Part shown: in pieces, positions 11,499-24,400 of the stretch
Layout of the letters: every line of letters begins with the position of its first letter
Position numbering within the stretch: position 1 is the first letter of the stretch
NCBI RefSeq assembly: GCF_032118995.1
Contig: NC_092657.1
Span: 5,782,391-5,846,390, forward strand
Direction of reading: 5' to 3'
Length of the DNA stretch: 64,000 nucleotides
Source: Asterias amurensis
Lineage: Eukaryota; Echinodermata; Asteroidea; Forcipulatida; Asteriidae
The notes under the pieces: model-generated
What the model was told of the DNA's origin: nothing
The model's input: only the letters and a program-made list of their open reading frames with translations
Database searches by the model: none
Translations under genes and position numbers: made by a program

Positions 11499-14185
11499 AT
11501 GCCCTCAGCGGCAAACTACCATCCCTGGGGCACACTGCCACAGCCTTGCTTTCAGATATACGGAACTAAACGTAAAGCTTCACACAGTGAGACGTCCACG
11601 AATGGACAGGTAGGGAAGTAGGGTTTGCTCTTAAAGTCAGTGGACACTGTTGGTAATTACTCAAAATAATTGTAAGCATAAAAACTTACTTCATTCTTTA
11701 GAGGGAGCTGTTTCTTACAATATTTTATACTATCACCAGCTAGCTCTCCATTGCTCGTTACTAGATAAGTTTGTATGCTAGCAACTATTTTGAGTAATTA
11801 CCAATAGTGTCCAGTGCCTTTTTAATGACATCCAATGCAAGGGGGCAATCAATGTGTACTTTGGACATATTGTTTTGAGTTTTCAAAAGTATGGAAAAAC
11901 TGTTCCGAAACCCTGTTATAGTATGCCTTTCATGATTTGCTCCTCAGTTCTCAACAACTGTAAAGCGCCACTGCATCAAGCTCTCTCCTAACCAAAGACA
12001 CACAGCAACAACAGACCACTCTCCATGCCAGCCCCAGCACCTCACCAATCACGCATCGTCGTCACCTTGGCAACAGAGGACTCCTCCTTCATCCCTCTCA
12101 TCAGACCCATCCCAAGCATTCCAGCAGAGTTCATCATCGATGCAAGTAACGGTAGAAGCAACGTCCACACAGCACCAATCATCTATCATGTCTATGCATT
12201 CCCTCCATCCAGAGTTCCATGGGGTGCCGCTAACTCCAGGGAATCCACACTGCCTTAAGGAGGACCCGGAGGATTGGCAGAGCCCAGAGAACATCCGCAG
12301 GCAGCTGGAGCTGCAGAGCGAGCAGCAGAGGCTTGGAATGGAGGCGGCCGCACGAGGAACAAAAGCGGAGGAAGATAGCCAGAAACTGGTAAGGTGTAAA
12401 ATCACAAACTTTTAGAAAAAGGACCAGAGTGTTTTGTTTATAGAGAGCAAAGTCATCATCGCTTCACTTAAAGGTACAGACTCGATGATGGATCATCACT
12501 TCAGGCCAGATACTTCACGTTCCATGCCCCTGGTCATTGTCTTGGTGCCCTTGAACCACAGTAAAAATTTACAATTTCCTCAAAGGGTGCCCTTTATCAA
12601 GCAGAAAATGCCTTGATGCCCATGAAATGCTCCAGTAGAAATTAACAATTTTCCCATAGGGTGCCCTTAACCAAGGAGAAAATGCATTGCTGCCCTTGAA
12701 ATGCTCCAGTAGAAATTTACAATTTCCTCATAGGGTGCCCTTTACCAAGGAGCAAATGCCTTGGTGCCCTTGAAATACAGTAGTATTTACAATTTCTTCA
12801 TAGGGTGCCCTTTACCATAGAGCAAATGCTTTGGTGCCCATGAAATACAGTAGTTACAATTTCCTCATAGGGTGCCCTTCTTTACCAAGGAGCAAATGCC
12901 TTGATGCCCATGCCCTTTTAATAAAAAAAAGCATACAGGCCTGTCACAATGCTGTAATTTTATAATTTTCAGGACATGGAATTTGAGAGCAACGATTACT
13001 GGGATGTTCCCTACAACCACCAGCTACTCAAGATGGCCGACGACTTGGAACAGGCACGCATCGCCATGGAATCCGATATGGAGTCCCTTCAACAACATAA
13101 CGGCAGCGTAACAGCGCCCTCCGAGTCGACAGTACATGTGTTACCAGGGTGAGTGGAAATAATTATCGGATAAAAACCATTTCAGCTCCTTTGAAGTATG
13201 CAGCACCAGCACCCAGGGCCCAATTTCATAGAGCTGTTAAGCACAAAAATTTGCTAAGCATGATAGTTCTTCCTTGATAAAAACAGGATGGCAATTTTCA
13301 GGATCTATATAAGCAAACAACAGCTGAACACCGCTAACAAGCAATATGAAACAAATGAAAATTTGGTTGGTAATTCTGTTTTTATCACGGAAGAAACTCC
13401 ATGCTAAGCAAGTTTTTGTGCTTAGCAGCTCTTTGAAATTGGGCCCAGGTATATCAGAACTTGGCCTGGTTGACTATTAAAATTCAGAGAAAGGCTTCAG
13501 ATCTGAAGTCTTCCTCAGATTCAACTATTTTAGTGTGAAAATACCTCTTTCTCAAATACTTTATTACTTCAGAGGGAGTTTTTCCTCACAATGTGTTATA
13601 AGTTCAACAACTCGTCACCAATTAAGTTTTATGCTAACATATATTTTAAAGGCACTGAACAAGTTTGGTATTGTCAAAGATCAGTCTTCTCACTTGGTGT
13701 ATCCCAACATACGCATAAAATAACAAACCTGTGAAAATTTTGACTCAATTGGTCATTGAAGTTGCAAGAAAATGTTGAAAGAAAGAAAAAAAAACTGTTG
13801 TACAAAATAGTGTGCTTTCAGATAAGAATAAATGGCTTCTGGTCAGAAGTCTTCTATTATTTTAGTGACAAATTACCTCTTTCTCAAAAACTACGTAACT
13901 TCAGAGGGAGTCGTTTCTCACAATGTTTTGTAATATTAACAGCTCTCCGTTGCTCGTTACCTAGTAAGGTTTTATGCCAATAATTGTTTTGAGTAATTAC
14001 CAAACGTGTACAGTGCTTTTAAGTAATGACCAAATGTTTATAGTGCCTTCAAGGCAAATTGACAGATTGGTCTGATTGACAGTTTGTTGTTGTATCTCTG
14101 TTTTAGGTTAGAAGCAGTCAGTCACGTCAGGTGCTATTGCAAGCCAAACTGGGAGGGACTACTCGAACCAGCCAGCTATATATGA
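11499..14185 (+). CDS. Unrecognised four-exon gene, 268 aa, divergent from tectonic
   Basis: Four exons join in phase with GT-AG introns: 11499-11609, 11948-12388, 12973-13148 and 14107-14185 (TGA). The start ATG is preceded by in-frame non-coding sequence and an upstream acceptor near 11438, so at least one 5' non-coding exon is likely. The protein begins MPSAANYHPWGTLPQPCF, has two short basic stretches (GTKRKAS and VKRHC) that could be nuclear signals, then a Ser/Gln/His-rich low-complexity region, then a charged, helix-prone part (SPENIRRQLELQSEQQRL) and a conserved-looking block around NDYWDVPYNHQLLKMADDLE. The C-terminus has a Cys/Trp patch, VRCYCKPNWEG. I do not recognise a family. The composition suggests a small nuclear or adaptor protein, which is inference. 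Introns 3 and the 3' flank carry palindromic repeats. The consistent phases and the loss of open frame outside the exons support a real gene. Confidence 0.78.
11635..11819. mobile_element. Family B element, short internally deleted form
   Basis: Both ends of family B are present with TTAA at 11631-11634, but the centre is missing, leaving 185 bp. It lies in intron 1 of the 11499 gene. Confidence 0.75.
12536..12925. repeat. Tandem repeat of about 65 bp, family L unit
   Basis: Five to six degenerate units each contain 'aatttcctcatagggtgccc' and 'ggagcaaatgccttgg'. It lies in intron 2 of the 11499 gene. Confidence 0.7.
13213..13449. mobile_element. Family C palindromic element
   Basis: Ends GGGCCCAATTTCATAGAGCT are inverted at the right. 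The inner arms contain 'aagcacaaa', 'ttgctaagcatg' and 'ataaaaacaggat'. Other copies lie at 56723, 57248 and 58703. Confidence 0.75.
13650..14018. mobile_element. Family B element in intron 3 of the 11499 gene
   Basis: Ends are of family B type, with TTAA at 13646-13649 and after the right end. A truncated second copy precedes it at about 13479-13640. Confidence 0.75.
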
Positions 14186-14353
14186 AAGAAGAAGAAGATT
14201 GCTGCATTCAGATCTTAACCACCTTCAAGCGTTCTCAAAGGCCTTATATCTTTTTTGTTATTGACAAAATGTACATATTGAATACTTAGTATGTAGAAGT
14301 TTTGCACACATGAGCGATCTTTGTTTGTGTTGGTGTGGGAAGGTTTGTGCACT

Positions 14354-14577
14354 AGGCCTAGAAGACTGTCGCGACTAGGCGACTTTCTCGTGTAGGCAAC
14401 TGTCTAGACTAGGCGACTGTCTCGACTAGGCTACTGTTGCAACTAGGCGACTGTCTCAACTAGGCAACTGTCTAGACTAGGCGACTGTCTCGACTAGGCG
14501 ACTGTCTCAACTAGGCGACTGTCTAGACTAGGCGACTGTTGCGACTAGTCGACTGTCTCGACTAGGCGACTGTCGTG
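14354..14577. repeat. Minisatellite, 17-bp unit GACTAGGCGACTGTCTC
   Basis: About 13 units with single-base variants (ctcg, ctag, ttgc). It starts about 170 bp after the stop codon of the 11499 gene, so it may lie in its 3' untranslated region. Confidence 0.85.
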
Positions 14578-14585
14578 TCAAAGTG

Positions 14586-15300
14586 GTGACTAATTGATTG
14601 CTTTCTCCAGTCGCGACTGCCGCTTTCTTACTACCGGGCGAAACCTTGTCGCCATTACTACTGAAATAATAGTCCTAGGAGGTTTTACAAACTTTAGGCT
14701 AGTCCTAAGTTAGGATAAGTAAGTCATCCTAACTCGAGATAAGACTAGTCTTAACTCTTTTTGAAATTCACCTCGGGGGAAACCTGCGGCAGCTTTGTAA
14801 ACACGCCTGAGCACTGTCATTCCATTGGGTAGCGTACAAAGTGCGCACTGTTTACACATTCTTGGCCACATTTCATATGTAGGAAATAAGGTACTGGAAC
14901 TGTATGCTCCAAATCTCCCTTTTTACAGGGTTTATTCGTTATACTTCAACACTCTATGCCTAGAAGCTTTGAAGCATTAAGTACAGTCAGGGTAAAGCTA
15001 AATACTAAAATATTTTCTGATTTTTAAGGTTTTTGTTTGTTTTTGTTATCTAGTCTTAGAAACTGTGTGGGATTTTCGTTAGATCAATGAGCTGTTTTAG
15101 CAATATAATAAAAAAAAAATTCTTTCTCAAATTGCTTGTTTAAAACTTCGGCCATGTCCTATTTGATTGCAGTAGGTTGGGTCGCTGAAAAGTTTCATTT
15201 AAAAATATGTTATTAAAGCCAATGGCATTAGTCAAAGCCAGACCAATCAAATTTTTGTTGATACTGAAATTTCTTTTAGTTTTATAGCTTAAAGTGACTC
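14586..15300. other. No gene seen; short family D remnant
   Basis: A 'gtcctaagttagg..actcgag' stretch at about 14668-14770 is a family D remnant. The rest is AT-rich and shows nothing I can name. Confidence 0.35.
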
Positions 15301-15301
15301 A

Positions 15302-15671
15302 TTGCCTTGGATCAGACGAATTGATCTATGAAAAATGCATGGATAGAAATATGTTTTAAAAGTTTAAAAGTAGAATAAAATGATCCACACAAATATGCCT
15401 CGAAATTATGTGGTTTTCCTTTCACGTCGTAAACTAACAGGCATGAACTAACACGATCGGCCATTTTATGGAGTCAAGGTTTTTACACCATAAAACGGCC
15501 AACCGTGTTAGTTCGCAAAGTAACAGGAAAACCACGGACATTCGAGACATATTTGTGTGGAACATTTTATTCAACTCTAAAAACATCTCTCTAACCATTA
15601 TCGATTTCATAACAAACGGTTTCAGACGCTTTTCATACACCAACTCGCCCGATTCAAGGCAACGGGTCCCT
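15302..15671. mobile_element. Family A element, diverged
   Basis: Both arms are recognisable ('ttgccttggatcagacgaat' on the left, 'ccgattcaaggcaacg' on the right), but more substitutions than in other copies suggest greater age. Confidence 0.75.
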
Positions 15672-15904
15672 TGAAGTGGCCTTCAAATCAAAACCAACCA
15701 CAATTAAGTGTAGATTGTTTGGTTCAGTTGTGATATTATTTTAGTGAACAGTTTGTATTTTAAAATAGATGATTTAGTACATTTTTTAATATACATGTAC
15801 ATGTATGTGTCTTTTTCAGATGCCAAAAATGAAAAAAATAAACAATCACATACAAAATGCAACCACGTAAATGCAAATATTTTGATTAGTCTGTGTATAT
15901 TTAA

Positions 15905-16395
15905 AGGCAGTGGACTCAACCCTGCGGTGCTCATTCGGGTGAGCCCCTGACAAGAGCTAGTTGAACGATCACTCACCCTCTCATGGTGATGCATGCACCT
16001 CGGAACAGACCCAAGTCACCTGTTTCATAAGCAGGGCACTTGGGGCTGACCAGGGTGAGCCCCCTGGAATGACGTAAAGCTGGGGTCGACCCGGGGGAAA
16101 GCTAATCAAACACAACCAATGGTACGTCAGAAACGATCCCCTGTGAAGTATGTAGTTTTCAGATTATTGTTTGTTTTCACCCAAACATTTGAATTTGAGA
16201 AACGTCTCATGGTCCCAGGCATCTGAAAGACCACAAATCTATGCAAAAAGGGTGGTATTTCTTTCATTATTTTCCAGCCACTTTGATGACCAATTGAGCC
16301 CAAATTTTCACAGATTTGTTACTTAATGCATATGTTGGCGATACACCAAGCAGGAATACTGTTCTGTGACAATCGCCAAAAGTATACCCTGCCTT
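15905..16395. mobile_element. Family B element interrupted by another short element
   Basis: The family B left end is broken after about 11 bp by a GC-richer insert (about 15916-16105) with 'ggtgagcccc' repeats, and resumes afterwards. Confidence 0.6.
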
Positions 16396-16584
16396 CAGAG
16401 AAACAACAGTCAAGCGAACAAATATAGAAAAACAAACAAACAAACAATATTATTCAGGGGTAGACTCCCCGTTTTTATTAGGTTCCTGTCTTGTTTTATT
16501 TCTGGTATGTAGCAAGCAATTAACTGTTAGAAAGATTTGTAAAAACAACACACATGATACAAAAATGTAAATTTCATGGTTTAA

Positions 16585-16952
16585 AGGGAAGGTACACGTT
16601 TTGTAATTAGTCAAAACAAATATTAACTTAAAAACTGACTTGGTAACGAGCATTGGAGAGCTGTTGATAGTATAAAACATTGTGAGAAACAGCTCCCTCT
16701 GAAGTAGCATAGATTTTGAAATAGGGGTAATTTCTCACTAAAATAATAAAAGACTTCTAGCTAGAAGTCTTTTATTCCTTTCTGAAAGCACACAAATTTG
16801 TCCAACAAGGGTGTTTTTTCTTTCATAATTTTCTTGCAACTTCAATAACCAATTGAGCCCAAATTTTCACAGTTTTGTTATTTTATGCTTATGTTGGGAT
16901 ACACGAAGTGAGAACACTGGTCTTTGACATCTACCAATAGTGTACATTCCCT
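16585..16952. mobile_element. Family B element
   Basis: A complete copy with TTAA at 16581-16584 and 16953-16956. Confidence 0.8.
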
Positions 16953-17072
16953 TTAAGTGAATACATGAACATTGTACCAGGTTTTGAGGGGCAGATGAAC
17001 CATGCCGACATGATGTTTGGTCCTTGGGGTACATCTTACTGAGTACAAGGGCTATGGTGTAGACTCCTTTAA

Positions 17073-17429
17073 AGGCACAGAACACGTTTGATAATTGTCA
17101 GTCAGACCAGTCTTCTCATTTCATATGCATAAAACAACAAGTGTCTGAAAATTTGGGCTCAATTGGTTATTGGTTAATTGGTTACGAAAGAAAAAACACC
17201 CTTGTTGGACGAATTTGTGTGCTTTCAGATAGTAAAAAAAAATAGGAATAAGACTTCTGGCTAGAATACTTTAATGAGAAATTACCTTTCTCAAAATCTA
17301 CTCTACTTCAGAGGGAGTCATTTCTCACAATGTTTTATACTATCAACAGCTTTCCAATGCTTGTTACCAAGTCAGTTTTTCAGCTAAAATTTGTTTTGAG
17401 TAACTACCAAACGTGAACCGTTGAGGCCT
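17073..17429. mobile_element. Family B element
   Basis: Follows the previous copy by only 120 bp. The left TTAA is present and the right end is eroded. Confidence 0.7.
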
Positions 17430-17599
17430 TTTCAAAACAATTTTTCTAATTTCCAAGTAGAATCTGATATCAGACTAAAGTAGGACACCTTATTATGCCT
17501 AATCATTATGGTATAAATGAGTCTAAGAACAAGACTCTGGTTAATAAACCATAGCACACCACTACAATTGTTTCCTTAGCCTGCACTTGCTTGGTATAG

Positions 17600-17780
17600 G
17601 GATGTTCTATCAATTGACCCAATTCACCCGATATTATCTTGGATGCGCCATTTTGGTGGTCAATGTGCGTTATTCAGTGAAGTGCGCTATTTAGGCGACG
17701 CTTCGTTTACACAGTGACCTAATGACCACCTAAATGGTGAGCATGGCACATGGTGAGCATGGTATCAATCGACCATAATC
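17600..17780. repeat. Interspersed repeat, family E
   Basis: Shares 'ttggatgcgcca', 'cagtgaagtgcgc' and 'taggcgacgc' with 21748-21910. Confidence 0.55.
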
Positions 17781-17925
17781 TTTGTTTACATGCAAGAAAT
17801 TCCACTAGCTTGAAAGAGTTGCATCTCAACTCGAGTGAAGTATTTCTCATGCAAATTTGACCCAATTGTTTCACCAAAGACCTTTTCGCAAATACCCGTT
17901 TCCAAGCGCTAACTGTTGAATGAGG

Positions 17926-17979
17926 TGCATGCTGGTCTAGCTAGCGATCAAACTTGATCGCTAGCTAGACCAGCATGCA
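17926..17979. repeat. Near-perfect 54-bp palindrome
   Basis: Two 26-bp arms (tgcatgctggtctagctagc..., inverted) are separated by 2 bp. It is probably the collapsed core of a short element whose outer part continues to about 17882. Confidence 0.8.
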
Positions 17980-18418
17980 GTTTGAATTAAACTTGGGGTT
18001 AAAAATTTCCAGGAATTTTTTGCAAATTTCACAGGAATTTTCTGCGCTTTGATTTCCTGGGAATATTAAGATTGATAGCATGAAACAGGCTCCAACACAA
18101 AGCAAATCAAGTATTATTTCCCAAATATTGTTGTTTTTTTACAAGATCTAGGAAGGAGGGGAGGCCATCCAACTCCAATAATCCAACACTTTGTGTTCAA
18201 TGAACAGAAAATCAAAACACATTGGATGCATATATTTGGAAAGTCAATTATAAAATGTGGAAAAATAATCTACACTATTTACATTCATAACCTTGAGTCT
18301 TTATTTTTTAGCTTTTATTAAAATTACACAAGTTCATTGGAAAACTTCACACAGGGTCTAAAAAAAGTTGACGGGGTACAGTTTTTAAGAAAGTTAGACC
18401 ATCTTCAAAGGCATTGGA

Positions 18419-18763
18419 CACAATTGTCAAAGACCAGTATTCTCACTTGCGTGTCCTAACATTTTGTACATAAAAAAACTGTGAAAATGTTGACTCAATT
18501 GGTCATAGTAATTGCAAAAGAAAGAAAACACCCTTGTTGCATTACTTTGAGTGCTTTCAGATGCATAATAAAAGGCTTCAGGCCTGAAGTCTTTTATTAT
18601 TTGAGTGAAAAATTACTTCGTTCTCAAAAAACTTTGTTACTTTAGAGGGAGCTGTTTCTCATAATGTTTTATTCTATCAAAAGCTCTCCGATGTTCATTA
18701 CCAAGTAAGTTTTTATTTATGCTTACAATTATTTTGAGTTATTACCAACAGTGTCCAGTGCCT
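18419..18763. mobile_element. Family B element
   Basis: Both ends are recognisable, with TTAA at 18764-18767. Confidence 0.75.
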
Positions 18764-18769
18764 TTAACA

Positions 18770-19590
18770 AAACTATCATAATTTGCAATTTTGCACATTA
18801 TTTCTTGAATAACTTGGCTTTTTGCAACAAACACATTTTTAAAGACAGCTGCAGGTTTGGTAAAAATGAAATGAAAAATAGGATTACAAAATTTGGCAAT
18901 GGTTTTTAATTACTAAGAATTTTAAAGGACACCTTATAACCTGAAATTTGAAAGATTGTAATTGTTATTAATAAGGAGATGAATCCTCCGTTTAATGTTT
19001 TACATTGTATCAAGGTGAAAGTTTTCTGCGAGGAGTCCTTTTTGCGACTTAAAAAATTCAAAATTTAAAAAATGCTCTGAATACTTAGGTACTGTCTGCT
19101 TGATTTAACTTACAAGATTTGTTTACTTAAAATGAAAACTCAGATAGTTTAGTACAAAATGTTATCACTACAGACCCATCCACTCCGTCCTTGAATGCAT
19201 TGACCAATCAGAACTGTGAACACACGCCCAAATATCTTCCACAAAAATGTCTGACTGTAAAATCTCACTTTAAGGGTAAAGTTCTGTCATTTTTATCGCT
19301 GCGTCGTGCTTGGCACTGCATAACGCATGATAAGTACAGGCAATCACATGTGAGGGCGCCATTCATTGGCAGTTCCTGTGGACAGGGCCTACCATGGCAC
19401 GATTTATTATTGAAACTGAATTAATACACACAATCTTTACAAATATTTTGCTGGGTAATGACAAAATACATCTGAAAAATACACACTACAGAACTTAGTT
19501 TAATTTACAAAATTTACACACAAAAACTTTCTCTAATAAAAAAGATTTTTTTTTTGAGATGTACATTTCAAAAATAGTACATGATACTGA
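18770..19590. other. No gene seen
   Basis: AT-rich sequence. I found no exon with paired splice sites and no repeat that I can match elsewhere in the window. Confidence 0.3.
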
Positions 19591-19596
19591 GGCAAT

Positions 19597-20224
19597 GTAT
19601 TTTGCTGTATTTGGACAATTACACACAATATTTTGCAAGTTTTAGAAATCAAGTCGCACTAATCACTGTTTTTAAAGTAACTTCATAAATTCTTTTCACC
19701 TTTCGGCCATTCTGTTCTCCACATTCTTTCGGCCATTTCTCCACATCAAACTGACATAACAAAGTGAGCCGTGTCTGAATTAGAGGCAACAGCGATTTCC
19801 CTCCATCATAAAACCAATGCCTCATTTGTTTCAAGGCTCTGCTTACCATTTTATTTATAAGCAAAGAATGGGCGCTTATGAAAGCAGATAATTACACGCT
19901 TGTGTCAAGTGATTTCACAGCTCCATGTTACACCATTGCGTTCTTCGTTTCCACAGCTCGCACAGAAATTCAGCGCTTGCCCTGTAAGTGAAGAATGGTG
20001 ATCGCAAGCCCAGATGACAGGGAGACGTAGTTGTTTTGACCAAACTAAAAAGGGAGTTGTTGGCTCGGTTTGTCGTCAATTTTCCTGGATTTTGACAGTA
20101 TTTCAGACATATGTATGTGCTTTTTGATCACTGAGCTGTCAATATGAAACAAAACATGCAGGGATGAACGCCGCGTATCATTTTTTACTGTGTGTAATTG
20201 TCCATTTTTTGTCCAGTAAAATAC
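19597..20224. mobile_element. Possible 630-bp element with inverted ends
   Basis: The left end 'gtattttgctgtatttggac' followed by 'aattacacacaata' is mirrored at the right by 'tgtgtgtaattgtcca...taaaatac'. No coding region is recognised. Target duplication not clear. Confidence 0.4.
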
Positions 20225-20559
20225 CGAACAAGTTATTTCACTTTTGTGGTTCTGATAAATCTTTTATTGCTTTAAAAGGACCGTAAAGAAAAACCCAAAA
20301 AACCTGAGTTCTTCATTTTGATATAAAAAACTAAAAATGTTAAAAAAGAGTCATTATTTTTCTTTTCTCAATCCACATTGGATAACTTTTTTTCCCTGAT
20401 TTTGAGTTGAAGGCACTTATGAAAGTTTCGTTATGAAGTCCTCGTCTAAATTGTTTATTTCTAATTTCAACTGTGGGCTCCTACACTGACAATGAACTGG
20501 TCCCAGTTAGGCAAGTTAATGCAGCATTGTTAGGACTCGGATTTAAAAGCATTTGAATC

Positions 20560-20870
20560 GGGGTGGCCCCTAAGACCTGTTTCAGACAGGAACTCCAGAG
20601 TCATGCCGAAACCAAATAGATTAGGAGCGACTCTAGGTCGAATCAAATAAACGTTCAGACAGGCGAACTAAGCTTAACATTTACATTGGCTCGCCACATG
20701 AAAAGATGGATGTCTAAAACCAAGGTGCTCCAGAGATAATCTAAACAGTCGATCTTTTGACTTCTAGCACGCCCAGTCGTTTCTAACTGTTTTAGACGTC
20801 GAACTTGTCTTGTACTTCATTCATAATTTGGTTTGGGCGCGACTCTGGAGCGCCTGTCTCAAGTGGATGT
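20560..20870. repeat. Imperfect inverted repeat element
   Basis: The left arm 'cctgtttcagacaggaactc' and the right arm 'ctctggagcgcctgtctcaa' mirror each other imperfectly. Confidence 0.4.
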
Positions 20871-21113
20871 TACATATTTCAATACAATAACTCATATTTG
20901 GAACGAATTTTAAAAGTTGTAGTCAAAATTGAAAGTGTTAACAGCACTATGTGCAGGGAATACTATTTATTATTTAACAAACATGTACAAGGAGTTCTTG
21001 GAATTAAAATTGAACTAGCCAGAAGAACCAGAATATTGACTGGTCCCCCGGGGTTGCGTCAACTAGCATTTCCCCAGCATGCCACTGTCAGATCGGTGAC
21101 GACCACTGTAGTA

Positions 21114-21407
21114 ACTTGCAAAGTCTCTTTTCTGTATAGCGCCCTCTCTTGGTGGTTATTGTTTAGTGTTGTTGCTGTGTTACAAAATGGCTGATGTTGA
21201 GTTCTGTCACATACAAATAAAGCTAGTAGAGTTCATTGTATAATTTGTTTCCACAACTGGTTGTAACATAAGGAAACAATTATTTAATGAGCTCAGCTGG
21301 CTTTATGTGTATGTGACTGAACTCAAAAGAAGCCATTTTGTAACACAACAAACACTAAACAATAACCACCAAGAGAGGGCACTATACAGAATAGAGACTT
21401 TGCAAGT
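21114..21407. mobile_element. Palindromic element next to the FoxN1/4 3' end
   Basis: Arms of about 80-90 bp begin ACTTGCAAAGTCTC, include 'gcgccctctcttggtgg', and reappear inverted at the right. It ends 80 bp beyond the FoxN1/4 stop codon and may be transcribed in its 3' UTR. Confidence 0.8.
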
Positions 21408-21486
21408 TTTCTACAACCGCAAAACACGCATTGACAAGGCGACCCCTAAAAAAGGCTAACTGCTCTATATGAGTGAATCCCTATCG

Positions 21487-24400
21487 TCACATGAACGCCG
21501 TAACCGGCGTTCTACTCGGACTGCAGAACTGTGAATACTGCGTCGGACTTTCGTTCATCGTCGTGAGGGACTGAGCGTCTTTAGAGGGGGAGGAGTCCAG
21601 CAGTCCGCTGAAGAGGGGGTTGTTAGTCGGAAGGGGGGATATTGTGACTGGTATGTCTAGATTCATCAGCTCACAGTTGAAGGGGTCCAAGAAGTGGTCC
21701 TGTGTAGGGGGAAAGACAACACAGAGAGAGGTTTAAATAGACGCTGATAACCCGATTCACCTGACATCATTATCCGAATAATATTGGATGCGCCATACTG
21801 GTGGGCAACGTCACTGTGCAGTAATCAGTGAAGTGCGCGTTTTAGGCGACGCGGCGTTTACCCGTAAACATATTGCCCACCAACATGGTGTGTGCAAAGG
21901 ATCAATAGAAAATTATACCAAGTTCTGCATACTTTCATGAGTTCTGTGTGAAAAAAAAACTTTCCAGACTGTGGGTGTGTGTGGGGGGGGGGGGGGATAA
22001 AACTAATTATCTTCAAGTATTATCGCTAATCCTCCAATCAGATTTGCAGAATGGAGTGGTGATAAAAACCTATATTGCACGGCTAATATCACTTCCATGC
22101 GTATTGTGTGTTCTATGTCACGCGCCAAGTTTGCTTGAAGATAAATACAATATCACACGCGCGCTCGTGGTAATACTGAAAAATATAGCGCGTATTCCGT
22201 ATTCCACTCGCGCTTGTGTGATAACTTATATTAGTACTGAGTGTCAGTGCTCGTATTTTGGTGTAAACCCTCTAAGGTTAACATTAACAACCACATTAGA
22301 ATTTTTGCTGGTAACCTGACGTAGGTAAGCATAGTTTTGTGCGTAGCTACTTTTGGTGCTTTTAAACCAGCGCTAGAATGTATTTGGCCCTGGTATAAAG
22401 TGACAGTGAACGTGACTTCTGCATGCCTTTGATTCGTCAGGATTTGTTCACACCTCACTTCCATTATAAGGCTTACTGCAGACATCTGTATCAGGTCTGT
22501 AATTTCATCTTTGAGAGGGCAAGGCCATTCAATTTGCAAAGGGCACTTCCATTGGGAAATTTTAAAGTCTAAAGCCCGGTTCGTGCTTCCGGCGAATGCG
22601 AACAAATTTAATGTTAATGTGATGTCACAACTATCCTTTTGCCGCAATATTCGCAAGGGAGTTGAGCAGAGCTGAACTGCTGCAAATATCCCTTGTGAAT
22701 TTTGTGACGTCAACATTCGCTTCGCATTCACAGGAAGTATGAACTGGGCTTATGGGACACTTTTGAAGGGGCACCAAGGCCAAAACAAGGGGCAATGGAG
22801 GCCATTGCTTCTGTGGACTCTGTGTAATTCGGGGCACGCTGTATCCTTACCGGTAAACTGAAGTCTCCATCAAGAGATGCTAGGGAAGGGTCAAGAATAT
22901 TGATGTCTCCGTTGAAAACGTCCACAGCGTGGAACAAACTGACCGGATGCACCGGGTCCATCACGTGAGATTTACGGTTGACCGTCGGAAGCGTCGTCAT
23001 GGTAGTGGTTGCCGTGCTGACCGCTTTCATGACGATGGTCTTGATTTGCGGGGAAGGGGGCGGTGGATCACTGTTTCGGATCGGCTGTGTATTGTTGCCC
23101 TTAACTCGCTCTTCTATTCTCTCTAGCTCTTCTGTAATTGGGAAATATTTTCAATTTGAATTTAGATTATATGAACACATCAGATTTTTTAAATGTCCAA
23201 TGTTTTGTGGCCGTGCACGTTTGTGAACAATTTCTACAAGCTTAAAAGCTTGTAGAAACTAGAAATTGTTCACAAACGTGCACAGCCACAATCAAACGTA
23301 CACAATTTTGTTCATATCCATTTTACAGTTAACATTTCAGGTCACTGGTATCAGTCTCAGCCTTGTATTCATTTAAAAATCCCTTGTCAATATACATAAA
23401 ACTATCAAGTTTGTTGAACACAAGAACTGCAAAGAGTTGTTCAATTGACAGTAAGTAGAATTTGAAACTTTGCATGGTGGAAATACGGTATGGAAAGGTT
23501 TGCGGTAACACCATGTAATGACAATCAATGAATGAGTTGGAGTGGTTCTGAGAGTTGAAACCAACAGTTCTTTTCAGAACCAACCCAACTCATTTAGAGA
23601 TAGTCATTACACGGTGTTACCGCAAACCTTTCCATTGGCCAATATTGTTCATTTATATTGTCTTTGTAACAAAAAGTGTACCCATGATTGTAATGTGGTT
23701 GTCAGCAGTTGGTGAAGAGGTACACGTATGTAAGCTACGTTTTTGAAAGGGAAGGGCACCACGAGGCAGTTTCTCGTTGTTAAAGGGCACCCTATGAGGA
23801 AATTCTGACAGGATACAGGATTATTTTAAGGGCACAAAGGCCATGTGACCAGGTGCATCTAAGAAGCTATCCCCAACAATCCCCTATGTTGCCTCCTTGA
23901 AATATCAGGCCTGAACATTATTAAAAAGCTGAGGGAGTAGTTACTTAGGAAATGACAACCTAACTACATTTAGTCCTGATGGCTGGTAATAAATCCTACA
24001 AAAGTTAAGGTCCCTGAAATCTTGTTTAAAGGCAATGGACACTATTGGTAATTGTCAAAGACCAGTCGACTCTCTTGGTGTATCTCAACATAAATGCACA
24101 AATATGAAACCTGTGGAAATTTGAGCTCAGTTGGTCGTTGAAGTTGTGAGATAATAATGAAAGAAAAACACCCTTGTCACCTGAAGTTGTATGCTTTTTA
24201 ATGCTTGATTTTGAGACCTCGTCACTTCAGAGGGAGCCGTTTTTCACAATGTTATACTATCAACCTCATCCCACTACTCGTTACCAAGTTAAGTTTTATG
24301 CCTATAATTATTTTGAGTAATTACCAATAGTGTCCACTGCCTTAAAAAAAAAAATAATAAAATAAGAACACCCAGCAGCCACTTCCACGAAACACTAGGA

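Noticed and set aside
12049-12405. 118-codon minus-strand frame
   Set aside because: Antisense shadow of exon 2 of the 268-aa gene.
14354-14577. CRISPR-like array
   Set aside because: Units are contiguous without unique spacers and the DNA is animal; it is a minisatellite.
22231-22731. 166-codon minus-strand frame
   Set aside because: Built from a family L repeat and a nested palindrome; no recognisable protein and no splice context.
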